Source: Hemibagrus wyckioides
Taxonomy: Eukaryota > Chordata > Actinopteri > Siluriformes > Bagridae
DNA: 64,000 nucleotides
NCBI RefSeq assembly: GCF_019097595.1
Contig: NC_080731.1
Location: 18,325,571-18,389,570, forward strand
Direction of reading: 5' to 3'
Translations under genes and position numbers: made by a program
Shown here: piece by piece, positions 1-11,100 of the stretch
How the letters are laid out: every line of letters starts with the position of its first letter
How positions within the stretch are numbered: position 1 is the stretch's first letter
The notes under the pieces: generated by a model
Seen by the model: the letters and a program-made list of their open reading frames with translations, nothing else
What the model was told of the DNA's origin: nothing
Databases searched by the model: none

Positions 1-149
1 GTAAAAAGTAGAGTATTTGTCTTTCAAATGTATTGAAGTTAAAGTAACAAGTATCCAGAAAAAATAATACTCAAGTAAAGTACAGATACTCAAAACGTGT
101 ACTTAAGTACAGTACTCAAGTAAATGTACTTCTTTACTGTCCACCTCTG
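1..149. repeat. Terminal fragment of a hAT-like interspersed element
   Basis: The first 149 bases are rich in ACTCAAGTA and GTACTTAAGTA words and end in TTACTGTCCACCTCTG. Many non-autonomous hAT elements in fish end this way, with inverted termini beginning CAGAGGTGG. The other end lies outside the window, so no target duplication can be tested. Assigning it to hAT is recall of a common fish repeat, not something proven here. Confidence 0.45.
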
Positions 150-974
150 GTAGCTACAGGTCAAGAGCTTCAGGTACTGTTCACACAAAACATCAGAATG
201 AAGCAAACATGGCATCCTAGTGACTTTAAGTCATGGTTGTTGGTATCAAATGGTGATGAGTGCTGAACCTCTACCAGCTCCTTATCCCCTAAATATTTCA
301 CTGACTCTCTGTGTGCAGTTTATTAGGACCAATAACCAACAGCACCACGTGTCCTATAGCGGTGTAGCACAAGAGGCTCTGGTGTGGGACTAGATATCTT
401 TTGATTACAGCATCAGATTCTTATCTTGCTCATGAAGAATTACATTGTTGTAGCTCGGTTTATGGCTCTGGGTTTATGGCTCTATTTTGCCTCCAGCTTT
501 ACAATAACAATACATCCAACAATAACATTTTAATCCTTCTGGGGAGAATCTTTATTGTGTCTGTATGTTTGACACCAAGAATAGCGTAAGAATAACGTCT
601 GAATCTTTTTAAAGACATATCGATAAGTTTATTTATTTTTCATTCATGTGATTCATTTTAACCAGAAACAATTAACAAAGCTGCAGAAATGCACTTACCT
701 TGTGTTCTGCGATCCTTGGACATTGTACTCCAATATTCATGAAGACAACAGACTTTTTTTCCGTATCTAAAATTATATTACGACTGAGAGTTGTTTATAG
801 TTTATGGCTAAACTATTTTATTGTGTTTCGAAATCACAGAGAACAGTCTGTTCCTTTAATGTTCATAATGCACTGAAAATAACACCCACAAAACATCAGT
901 TAATTAAAAAAAAATCTGCAATTCTGATGTGGGTGTGAACAATAACCGAAGCCGTATGTCAGCGATTTTATATA
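150..974. other. Non-coding stretch, upstream intron of the ERAP1-like gene
   Basis: I see no exon, RNA gene or clear repeat here. Since the ERAP1-like exons begin at 2009 and earlier exons are missing, this is most likely part of an intron longer than 2 kb. Confidence 0.4.
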
Positions 975-1691
975 CACTATTTTGCCAAAAGTTTTGGGAC
1001 ACCCCTCCAAATCATTGAATTCAGGTGTTGTTTTTCAGGGGTTGGACTCGGCCCCTTAGTTCCAGTGAAAGGAACTCTTAATGCTTCAGCTTCATACCAA
1101 GACATTTTGGACAATTTCATGCTTTGTGGGAACAGTTTGGGGATGACCCCTTCCTGTTCCAACATGACTGCACACCAGTGCATAAAGCAAGGTTCATAAA
1201 GCCATGGATGAGTGAGTTTGGTGTGGAGGAACTTGACTGTCCTGCACAGAGTTCATAAAGCCATGGATGAGTGAGTTTGGTGTGGAGGAACTTGACTGTC
1301 CTGCACAGAGTTCATAAAGCCATGGATGAGTGAGTTTGGTGTGGAGGAACTTGACTGTCCCGCACATAGAACACCTTTGGGATGAATTAGAGTGGAGACT
1401 GTGAGCCAGACCTTCTCATCCAACATCAGTGCCTGACCACACAAATGCGCTTCTAGAGGAACGGTCAAAGATTCCGATAAACACACTCCTAAACCTTGTG
1501 GAAAGTCTTCCCAGAAGAGTTAAAGGGTGGGACAACTCCATATTACATTCATGTTCATGTAAAGGCAGACGTCCCAGTTTTGACCTGGCTCACAGTCTCC
1601 GCTCTAATTCATCCCAAAGCCCAACCCCTGAAAAACAGCACCTGAATTCAATGATTTGGAGAGGTGTCCCAAAACCTTTGGCAATATAGTG
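975..1691. mobile_element. Deleted Tc1/mariner-like element with long inverted termini
   Basis: Both ends carry the same sequence in opposite orientation, from CACTATTTTGCCAAAAG at the left to CTTTGGCAATATAGTG at the right. The match runs inward about 70 bases to CAGGGGTTGG / CCAACCCCTG. TA dinucleotides flank both ends (973-974 and 1692-1693), as expected for Tc1-family insertion. The interior is only a scrambled remnant of the transposase 3' half ([14 protein letters not shown] region), so the copy is non-autonomous. A related, longer copy sits at 57286-59360. Confidence 0.85.
1192..1368. repeat. Three tandem 59-bp copies inside the Tc1 remnant
   Basis: A unit starting GTTCATAAAGCCATGG recurs at 1192, 1251 and 1310, an exact 59-bp period. 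The first two units look identical and the third has small changes near its end. It is an internal duplication of transposase-derived sequence. Confidence 0.9.
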
Positions 1692-2008
1692 TATCTTGCT
1701 GCTGCTAGGATTAAATGCAAGAATGAGCAGATGTACGTGTTCCTATTAAATTTGACAGTGAGTGTAGATATTTCTAGTGCTAATTATGTAGAAGGTAAAA
1801 CAGTCATAATAATGATAACCACCTGCACATGTAACACCTAACCTGTCTGAATACAGCTGAAGATCTTAAAAATACATAATTATAAAAAAAAAAATACATC
1901 CCACATTAATAAATGTGTGAAATTCCTGCAGGAAACAAACTCTAGTGTTTCTAACAGTTTATTTGAAACACTGTCTCTCCAGCATGACCTCTGACTTCCG
2001 CTTTCCAG

Positions 2009-2361
2009 GTTCGACCTCGGTTCCCACTCCATAGCGCACATGGTGACAGGCGTGACCAGCCAGTACTCCACCAGAGAGAAGCTGGAGGAGGTATGTATGA
2101 GTATCTCGTGTATCTCGCTTCTGCTCATGTGTAAGGAGCTACGTGAGCTCATCTCAGGTCTCTCTACTCTGTTAGATTCGCAGCTTCTTTGGTTCCCTGA
2201 GTGCTGAGACGGGCTCTGAGCTGAGGTGCATCCAGCAGGCGCTGGAAAATGTGGAGGAGAACATCCGCTGGATGGACAAGAACCTGCCACTGCTGCAGGC
2301 CTGGCTGGATAAGAACCATCCGGAATCGCAGAAGCACTACGACTTGCATACTGACCTGTGA
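2009..2361 (+). CDS. erap1: ERAP1-like M1 aminopeptidase, last two exons (partial)
   Basis: ER aminopeptidases of the M1 zinc-metallopeptidase family trim peptides for MHC class I loading. Only the end of the C-terminal helical domain is here. Exons are 2009-2090 (enters in phase 2) and 2176-2361, stop TGA at 2359. The first encodes FDLGSHSIAHMVTGVTSQYS, close to remembered human ERAP1 FELGSSSIAHMVMGTTNQFS. The second encodes SELRCIQQALENVEENIRWM and KNLPLLQAWL, matching the ERAP1/LNPEP tail. The catalytic HExxH region is upstream of the window. ERAP2 and LNPEP are the alternatives, but the SSIAHM-type segment favours ERAP1. An AATAAA signal lies at 2704. Confidence 0.85.
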
Positions 2362-2427
2362 CGAGGCAAAAACAGCCAGCACCTTATCGTCCACCTGATG
2401 ACAGCTTTACAGTGAAGAAAATACTGA

Positions 2428-2458
<31 letters not shown>

Positions 2459-2703
2459 TAGAGAGAATTTACAGGATGCACACTGTGAAGTAAACTGTGG
2501 AATCTTGGAAGGTTCTTAGAAGGTTTACTTAAAACGTTTTTAATTCATAAATATTTGGTGTTGCTGTTTTTTTTTAGAGTTTATTTATCATCATTATTTG
2601 GCCCTTATTTTGTCGCAGCTCTTATTCCCGTCCTGGTCTTTAGAAACCGAATACAAATTACATTAGCTTCTGTGTAATTATAAGAATTATTATTACACAA
2701 GGC

Positions 2704-2709
2704 AATAAA
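2704..2709 (+). promoter_or_regulatory. Polyadenylation signal AATAAA, erap1-like gene
   Basis: AATAAA lies 343 bases after the stop codon on the coding strand, in an A/T-rich 3' UTR. A second AATAAA-like hexamer lies near 2989. Confidence 0.5.
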
Positions 2710-3684
2710 ATTCATTCATTTTATCAATTGTTTCTGAATATGTGAAAGTGCAGACTATCCTCATGCTCACAGAGAAACCAACTTCGTTAGCATAAATACA
2801 AAATAAGAGTCTTTTCCAGCGCACCAAATGGATGTCATACTTTTTTAAGGCACTTTTGTGATATTTAAATTTGAGACCTAACTTTTATTTTTTATTTTTT
2901 GACATTCTGCTGTTCTACTGGTTTATATTTCACATTGTATTTTTTTTGTGTGTGTGTCGAGTTTTAATGGATTAGATATAAATTTTAAAATAAAAGTCTC
3001 CTTTTAAAACTGACTCCGTCTGCGTCTGTGATGATGTCATCGATCTAATAAGCTCACAGCTACAAACATCACGTTTCACACCTTCCTGTCTCTTTCAGCA
3101 TAATCATGTCAGTTAGTTTCAAATAATCAATTTATTACTCAACAATCTGTTAAGGGAAAAAGAAAATTCGTATCCATGTTGCTGCTGAGGGAGTGGAACG
3201 CTAAGCCCCGCCCACAGTGCTTGATTGACAGCCACACATCACAGAAATGGATCTCGATGTTTTTTATTTACGGCTGAGAAAATAAAAGGTTTCATAGTAA
3301 TATGCTTATACTTTTACAATACAGAAAAATCGGAACGGTTTAATTCAGTTATTCCCGATGATAATGAGGGAGTCAATTCTTAATGATCGCTTAATAAAGT
3401 AAAATACTATATGATACCAGGTGTTAGCATGGTTAGCTAGCGTTAAAGATACAGTGTGTATATTTTCTTACCTGAATTCCTCACAGAGCTTCACCTTCTC
3501 TTCTACATTTTTGGAAAAGCGTTAATGTTTTATTCTCACTTTACTATATTTACTACATGTGTATTTATCGCCACCTGCTGGTCAGTCATGGTGATTTTTT
3601 AATTGCTTTACAAAAGGGATAAAAAGTGAGTCATTAATTTATAATCAAAACATTTTTGCTGCCAAATTGTTCTGTAAGAGTAAT

Positions 3685-3920
3685 CCAGTAAAGCAGGCAG
3701 GGTTAAAGCTCTGGGTTGTTGCTCAGAAGGTCAGAGTTGAAGCCCCAGCAGTCCTGAGCTATCACAGTTGGGCCCCTGAGTAAGGCCCTTAACCCTCCTG
3801 CTGTAGGGCTGCTGCATCATGGCTGACCCCAGTGCTTTGGGTCAAACTTTCCAAAGCTGTGATGTGTGAAGAAAGGAATTCGCTGTGTGAGAAATATAAA
3901 AGCATCTTTATTTGTTTTTA
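3685..3920 (+). mobile_element. tRNA-derived SINE, old copy
   Basis: The sequence reads GGGTTAAAGCTCTGGGTTGT, then AGTTGAAGCCCCAGC, then TGGGCCCCTGAGTAAGGCCC and TTAACCCTCCTGCTG, ending in a GAAGAAAGGAATTCGCTGTG tail. The same blocks in the same order occur on the - strand at 51485-51755, where the A-box and B-box are clearer. This copy has lost the start of its tRNA-like head. Confidence 0.7.
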
Positions 3921-4554
3921 TTTTGGATTCATTAGAGCCGAGTGAAGGAAATACAGCTGTGGTGCTAACACTTAGTTCTACCACACAGGAGAAAGGTTTG
4001 TACCCTGTTCTTTAAGGTTCTACCCTGGAAAAGAGAGTGAAGGCTCCTCCCTCACCCACATACAGGAGTTCTCAGACATCCACGGAAGTCTCTGTGATTG
4101 ACAGGCGAGAGAAAGTAAGCCCCTCCCACTCACAAGCTGAGTGTCTCCAGGCTCTTAGAGCTCCATCCACCTGGCTGTTTATTACCCAACTCACCTAATC
4201 CAGCTAATCAGGATCTCCAGGAGTGTGTGATGCTATGGGGTGTGTGTGTGTGTGTGTGTGTGTGCGCGTGATGTTTTGGTTGAAACCAGTGGAGTCTCCA
4301 GGCTCTGATTTCTGTTGTGTATGATGTAGTATAGTTTACACACATTTTACCACCGTTTGAGGTTCGTGTAGAAATCAGATGTAACTAATACAAACCCAAC
4401 GCTCGCTCACACACACACAATCTTGAATTAGTCTCTTCATTGAAAGCCGTAACTCTGTCACTGACTCCAGAAAGGATCCTGCAGAAGAAGGTTCTCCGAG
4501 TTCTCTCTCTCTGTGTGTGTGAGAGTGAGTGTGTGTGTGTTTTAAACTCCGTCC

Positions 4555-5491
4555 TCATGAAACTCCCTGTTTCTGTATGCAACATGGACAACAGTGCAGC
4601 GTGTCGTGAATGAACACATCACACTCCACACAGAACACACTCGCACACACCGGACACGTGAACACCTGGAGAGAGACGGGAGAGAGAGAGAGGGGGGGAG
4701 GGGGGCAGTGAAAGAGAAAGAGAGAGAGAGAGAGAGACAGAGAGAGAGAGACAGAGAGAGAGATTATTTAAGAGGAGATGAGTATCCTATAAGATAAACT
4801 GAAATAAATCAGTAACATAAAGCAGTGAAACTCACACTTTTGTCCTTCAGCTCTCCCTGACAGGCCTGACAGAACCTGAGTGAGGAGGAGGAACGTGTTA
4901 CTGTGTGTTATTGTGTGTTACTGTGTGTTACTGTGTGTTATTGTGTGTTACTGTGTGTTACTGTGTGTTACTGTTTGTTATTGTGTGTTACTGTGTGTTA
5001 CTGTGTGTTATTGTGTGTTACTGTGTGTTACTGTTTGTTATTGTGTGTTACTATGTGTGTTATTGTGTGTGTTACTGTGTGTTACTGTTTGTTATTGTGT
5101 GTTACTGTGTGTTACTGTGTGTTACTGTGTGTTACTGTTTGTTATTGTGTGTAAAGTAAAGGAATGTTCCGTGTGTTTATAAACACAGTAATTTCTCGTT
5201 TTAAGCTCCAGACCTTTACATGGACTCAGTCAGTGTGTCACATACAGTATGTACACCTCTGGAGCTAGCGGTGTTCCGGTTAGCTGAGTGTCTGGTATTT
5301 GTTTTAATCACAGCTCTAATAAACACACAGTATAAACTGTAGGTCTCTAACACACACCTGTCTCCTGTGTGCTCCTCTAGAGGATGCTCCTGAAAAGCTT
5401 CCAGAGGAAAGAGGTGATGGAAGGAACGAGCCAGGTGAGGGGCGGAGACCAGCGTCAGACCTGAGGATCACACACACCGAGTTAACACTAC

Positions 5492-5536
<45 letters not shown>

Positions 5537-8147
5537 ATCAGAGCTATCTGAGCACAGGATGCGTCAGAGGAATGTTTAATCAGGACGTACCACACACTTT
5601 ACACTCCACAGGCAGCTCGGTGTATTTGGCTCTGCACTGGGGACAGAAATATCCTCCGAGACTGAGCCCCGGGCCTCCGTCTGAGCTCTCCAAGTGCCTG
5701 AGCGCGCACACACAAAGACACACACAAACACATTAGTGTTCATTAATATAATGTTCACTAGTCAAATCATTGGGTGAATTTTATTTATCAACACTCAGGA
5801 CGTTTCTCACTGGTTGAGTGTGTGATCATGTGATCTGTACTTACGACATGCTGAAGGAAGGTTTGGCGTCTTGATCTAAAGCAGAAGCGATGACGTGCTG
5901 AGGGAAACCTGGAGACACCAGAGAAATGCAGCAAATGCATCATAAGTTCAGCTGCAGACACTGGCTGATTAAATTACAGTCACAGTAAAGGAGGCGTGTC
6001 CTCAGTGTTTGTGTCAGTCACAGTAAAGGAGGCGTGTCCTCAGTGTTTGTGTCAGTCACAGTAAAGGAGGCGTGTCCTCAGTGTGTGTCAGTCACAGTAA
6101 AGGAGGCGTGTCCTCAGTGTGTGTCAGTCACAGTAAAGGAGGCGTGTCCTCAGTGTGTGTCAGTCACAGTAAAGGAGGCGTGTCCTCAGTGTGTCAGTCA
6201 CAGTAAAGGAGGCGTGTCCTCAGTGTGTGTCAGTCACAGTAAAGGAGGCGTGTCCTCAGTGTGTCTCAGTCACAGTAAAGGAGGCGTGTCCTCAGTGTGT
6301 CTCAGTCACAGTAAAGGAGGCGTGTCCTCAGTGTGTCTCAGTCACAGTAAAGGAGGTGTGTCCTCAGTGTGTGTCAGTCACAGTAAAGGAGGCGTGTCCT
6401 CAGTGTGTGTCAGTCACAGTAAAGAAGGCGTGTCCTCAGTGTGTGTCAGTCACAGTAAAGGAGGCGTGTTCTCAGTGTGTGTCAGTCACAGTAAAGGAGG
6501 CGTGTTCTCAGTGTGTGTCAGTCACAGTAAAGGAGGCGTGTTCTCAGTGTGTGTCAGTCACAGTAAAGGAGGCGTGTTCTCAGTGTGTGTCAGTCACAGT
6601 AAAGGAGGCGTGTTCTCAGTGTGTGTCAGTCACAGTAAAGGAGGCGTGTTCTCAGTGTGTGTCAGTCACAGTAAAGGAGGCGTGTTCTCAGTGTGTGTCA
6701 GTCACAGTAAAGGAGGCGTGTTCTCAGTGTGTGTCAGTCACAGTAAAGGAGGCGTGTTCTCAGTGTGTGTCAGTCACAGTAAAGGAGGCGTGTTCTCAGT
6801 GTGTGTCAGTCACAGTAAAGGAGGTGTGTTCTCAGTGTGTGTCAGTCACAGTAAAGGAGGTGTGTTCTCAGTGTGTCAGTCACAGTAAAGGAGGTGTGTC
6901 CTCAGTGTGTGTCAGTCACAGTAAAGGAGGTGTGTCCTCAGTGTGTGTCAGTCACAGTAAAGAAGGCGTGTTCTCAGTGTGTGTCAGTCACAGTAAAGGA
7001 GGCGTGTTCTCAGTGTGTGTCAGTCACAGTAAAGGAGGCGTGTCCTCAGTGTGTGTCAGTCACAGTAAAGGAGGCGTGTTCTCAGTGTGTGTCAGTCACA
7101 GTAAAGGAGGCGTGTTCTCAGTGTGTGTCAGTCACAGTAAAGGAGGTGTGTTCTCAGTGTGTGTCAGTCACAGTAAAGGAGGCGTGTTCTCAGTGTGCCA
7201 GTCACAGTAAAGGAGGTGTGGCCTCTCACTTCTCCAAGCCTTACATATATAGTGTGTACATCAGATTTGATCCGTTATGTGATTATTATAGGACTGTACA
7301 TAATTTTAACTTGTGTCAAATCCATCATTTTCATCCTTGCCACATGGCTACAGTGAAACTCTCATCTGATTAGAGGGTGAGGAAATTTAGGAAAGACATT
7401 TAAACCATGATCATCCTCAAGCCCAGATCTACAGAGTGTCCATGATCGTGACTCGGATGTTGAATGTGTTCACTATGCTGTGTGAAAGCTGCTGTTCTGC
7501 TGAGTTACCCATGCGGATGAGCGAACACTCGGAGGACGAGCTGGCAGGAGGAGGCTTCACGTGGAACGTCAGCAGCTCCTTAAAGTGGCTCTCGTCCAGG
7601 ATCACGTTGTAGCTTCCTGTTAAAGAACACGGCACGTTTAGGATCCGTTGGTATGATCTAATCTAATCCGATCATCTAACACATCAACCATTTTAACAAT
7701 TAATTAAAGCCCAACCCTGTTCTCAGAGCTCCACCGATAATCCTGGCTTTATTACACCGTTGAGGTGTGTTTACATGTTTCACCAGCACTGAAACTGGGT
7801 CACGAGGAGGAGAAGCAGGTCTCACTAACACGCACACACACACGCACACACACACTCACCTCCAGTTTCTCTGGTGAGAACCGAACACACCCGAACCTCA
7901 GCAGACAGTCCGATCACAGATACTCGAATTTTAAGTGATTTCAGGGTCTGTTACCAAAAAAAGATATTTAATCAGACAAAACAGGTCAGTGTTTAATTCT
8001 AGAAAATACTGTGTGTGTTTTGGTCAAAAAAAAAAAAACACAGTCCTGCTGCTGTACCTTGATGAGGTCGTAGATGTTGGCTGGATCACAGGTGGTCAGA
8101 CTGCTGAAGATGACCAGAATCTCTCGGCTGGTATGTCCTGGCATGTG

Positions 8148-8178
<31 letters not shown>

Positions 8179-11100
8179 TCCTATCAGAGCATGACATATA
8201 AGAGAATGTCAGTCAACTGATGATGAGAATTCTGTCTCTTTTCAGTGAGTCAGATCATTTGATTCAACTCACAAATAAGAGTCGATTCTTCTAGCTTCAA
8301 ATTGACTCTCTGTCCTGTTAACTAAACTGGACAAAGTTTGTGAGATTTTGATTAGGTGTTTCGTTATTGTTCTTTGCCTAAAGAGGGGAAAGAAATCGTG
8401 TAACAATGTTGTGGTCTGAATTCTGATTTAGAAAATATCATGACTTTGTTCTGTACAGTAAACTTCACTGCATGAATATTACAGTGCTGCTGATTCATTA
8501 CCCAGTGCAGGGTGGTACCTCTCCTGCTGAATCATTCACACAGCTGAGAGTCAGACCCATGACACAACATTCACACACATGAACAGCTCTCAAGTTTCCA
8601 ATGCAAACGATTTGATTAAATTGCAATGCACATGTATTTGTATTCACATTAATATGAGTCAGTGTTCGCCTAAAAGAGTTAATTGAAATAGAAATCTGTG
8701 ATTCAGTAATCTGTGATGTAACTCCACCCACTTGAGCGTCTGCATGGCGATGCTGAGGGCGTTGTACAGAGACGGTTCTCCCACACACCCCGAGTCCACG
8801 GCTTTCTTCAAGGCCGCTGTGTGTTTCTTAGGGTTTCCTGGTTCAAGAAAAATGGAGTGTTTAAAAAAGATCTATCTATCTATCTATCCATCCATCCATC
8901 CATCGGCTAATATGATGTATTACTTCTTTCTACTACACTTCTGTGGGGGTTTTTTGCCTTATTTGCATTTACTGTTTATTATTTATTTATTTATTACCTT
9001 TTTCCTTTGTAAAGAACTAAAAGCTGCTACAGAAACATTACAATTATCATTATTATTATTATAAGGTAGTACTAGTAGTATACTACAGAAGCAGTGGTAT
9101 AATTAACATAATTATTGTTCCTGTTACAATTACTATACAATATCATTATTATTGTATAATTAGAAGAAGAAAAAGAGGAGGAAGAAGAGTTGTTCTTGAT
9201 CAGTCTGAGTGTTTGTTATTCACCTGCAAGGTCAGTGAGTTTCTCGGCTCTTTTGTTCTTGGTGGTGATGATTCCAATCTGCAGAAGAGAAAAGGAACTA
9301 ATTAAAGATCACAAACTCTAATAGAAGGAGCTAATATCACATCTATACTATATAATAGTCTACATGTTACCTGACTGATGGGGTTCTGGTCAAAGTATTC
9401 TTCAACAAAATACTCCATGAGCTGAGGAGGAAACCAGAGCGTAACGGTGTGTGAGTGTGTGTATGATTATTTATTTATCTCAGACAGCGAGTGTTGGGAA
9501 GTCAGCTCTCACCTTCAGCGTGGACGTGAGTCGGTTGGGCTTCAGGTCCTGGTCCTCCATTGTCCGAGACGAGTCGATCACCACGTACAGGTGACGCATC
9601 TGCACACAGATTACCGCAGATTAATGACAAAACACTGTAAACCTTTTCAATTAAATTATGAGACCATATTTAGAAGAGGAGCGCTCACCATTCCCAGCCG
9701 AACCTGCCCATGGCTCTCGAACACCCTACAACACAACACGAGGAACATCAGCACTCACATTCCCATGCTGTTTAGTATAATAGACATAACACACACTCTT
9801 CCCTCAGGCTCACCTCTTCCGCTTTGCCTCGAAGAGAATGTCCTCTACGGTGGCTTTCAGGGACCCTGACTCGTCCTCCTTCAGCACCTCCCTGAGGACA
9901 GACAAAAGGAGAAAAGTTTCATCACGGATTCAGGAAGCGATTTATTCAAATCAGGGACACAGCTGATCCCGGGAACACCGGGTGTGAGGCAGGAATACAC
10001 CTCGGATGAGATGAGAAACCAGGACTAGTGCACCATGCAGACACATGAGGAAACTCAGACTTAAGAGGCTCATGCTGGAGGTAGCAGAGCTGAAGACGTT
10101 GAGGTTCTCTTTGAGAGTGACATGGTTGGACAGGATTAGGAGTACATCAGAGGGACGGCTCATGTTGGATGTTTGGGGGACAAAGTTAGGGAGGCCAGGT
10201 TAAGATGGTTTGGACATGTCCAGAGGAGGGAGAGTGAGTATATTGGTAGGAGAATGTTGGACATGGAGCTGCCAGGCAGGAGGAAAAGAGGAAGGTCAAA
10301 GAGGAGGTATATGGATGTAATAAATGAGGATATGAAGCTAGTGGGTGCTGAGGTTGCAGAAGATAGGGATAGGTGGAGAAAAATGATTCACTGTGGCGAC
10401 TCCTGAAGGGACAAGCCGAAAGAAGAAGACGAAATCCAGTGCTTTAGCAGTTATATCCACTTGTTTCCTTTTTTCTACCCATCCCGAGGCATCTAGAGAT
10501 TGTGCCAGCTCCAGTAAACCTTCAGTGAGAAGAGGCCAATCCTGAGAGGATCCTGAAGCATTCAGAGTTGCACCAGCTCCAACTGGATTCTGCTTCGTGA
10601 GGATTTGGGTATTTAAAGTGAAGATGCCAACCCTGTGTGGATTTTGAGGACAACAACCTCCTAATTAATACACACTAATATTCTACATATGCTGTATCTG
10701 CATCACACAACTCCAACAGACTGTACATGACTATAGGAAGGACATTGTTCATAATCACACACTCCCACGTTTAGAATAATTTATAATCACACTCTCCGGG
10801 GTCAGAGGGCGCTGGTGGCTTAGTGGTAGTTTTCTCGCCTACCACTCAAAGGCCTGGGTTCAATTCCCAGCCAGTGCCCAAACCCCAGCCACTGGATGCA
10901 GTGCCGGTCCCAAGCCCAAATAAAAACGGGAGGGTTGCTTCAGGAAGGGCATCCGGCGTAAAACCTGTGCCAAGTTGTTGCGTGGACCGGTTGATCCGCT
11001 GTAGTGACCCCTCACACATGTACGGAGCGGCCGAAAGATCAGTAACAACCCTCCGGTGTCACCCAAATGAGGATGAGGTTCCCCTTTAGAGTCTGGCTCC

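Larger units (their letters stand above)
2362..4554. other. Spacer between the convergent erap1-like and gtf2h2 3' ends
   Basis: It holds the erap1-like 3' UTR with a (TG)n tract at about 2431-2459, AATAAA at 2704-2709 and a second possible signal near 2989, a SINE copy at about 3685-3920, and a (TG)n tract at 4238-4264. No further coding exon was recognised. Confidence 0.6.

Noticed and set aside
4880..5182. Overlapping [12 protein letters not shown] open frames
   Set aside because: Artefact of the 10-bp repeat, open in all three forward frames.
5977..7217. CRISPR-like array
   Set aside because: Units are contiguous without unique spacers, in an intron of a vertebrate gene; it is a minisatellite.
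6034..7373. Very long open frames with a 12-residue repeat ([16 protein letters not shown])
   Set aside because: They arise because the 36-bp minisatellite is a multiple of three and lacks stops. They occur in more than one frame, lie inside a gtf2h2 intron, and have no flanking exon signals.
8732..9064. 110-codon open frame on the + strand
   Set aside because: It is antisense to gtf2h2 exon 7 and then runs into intronic TCTA/TCCA repeat.
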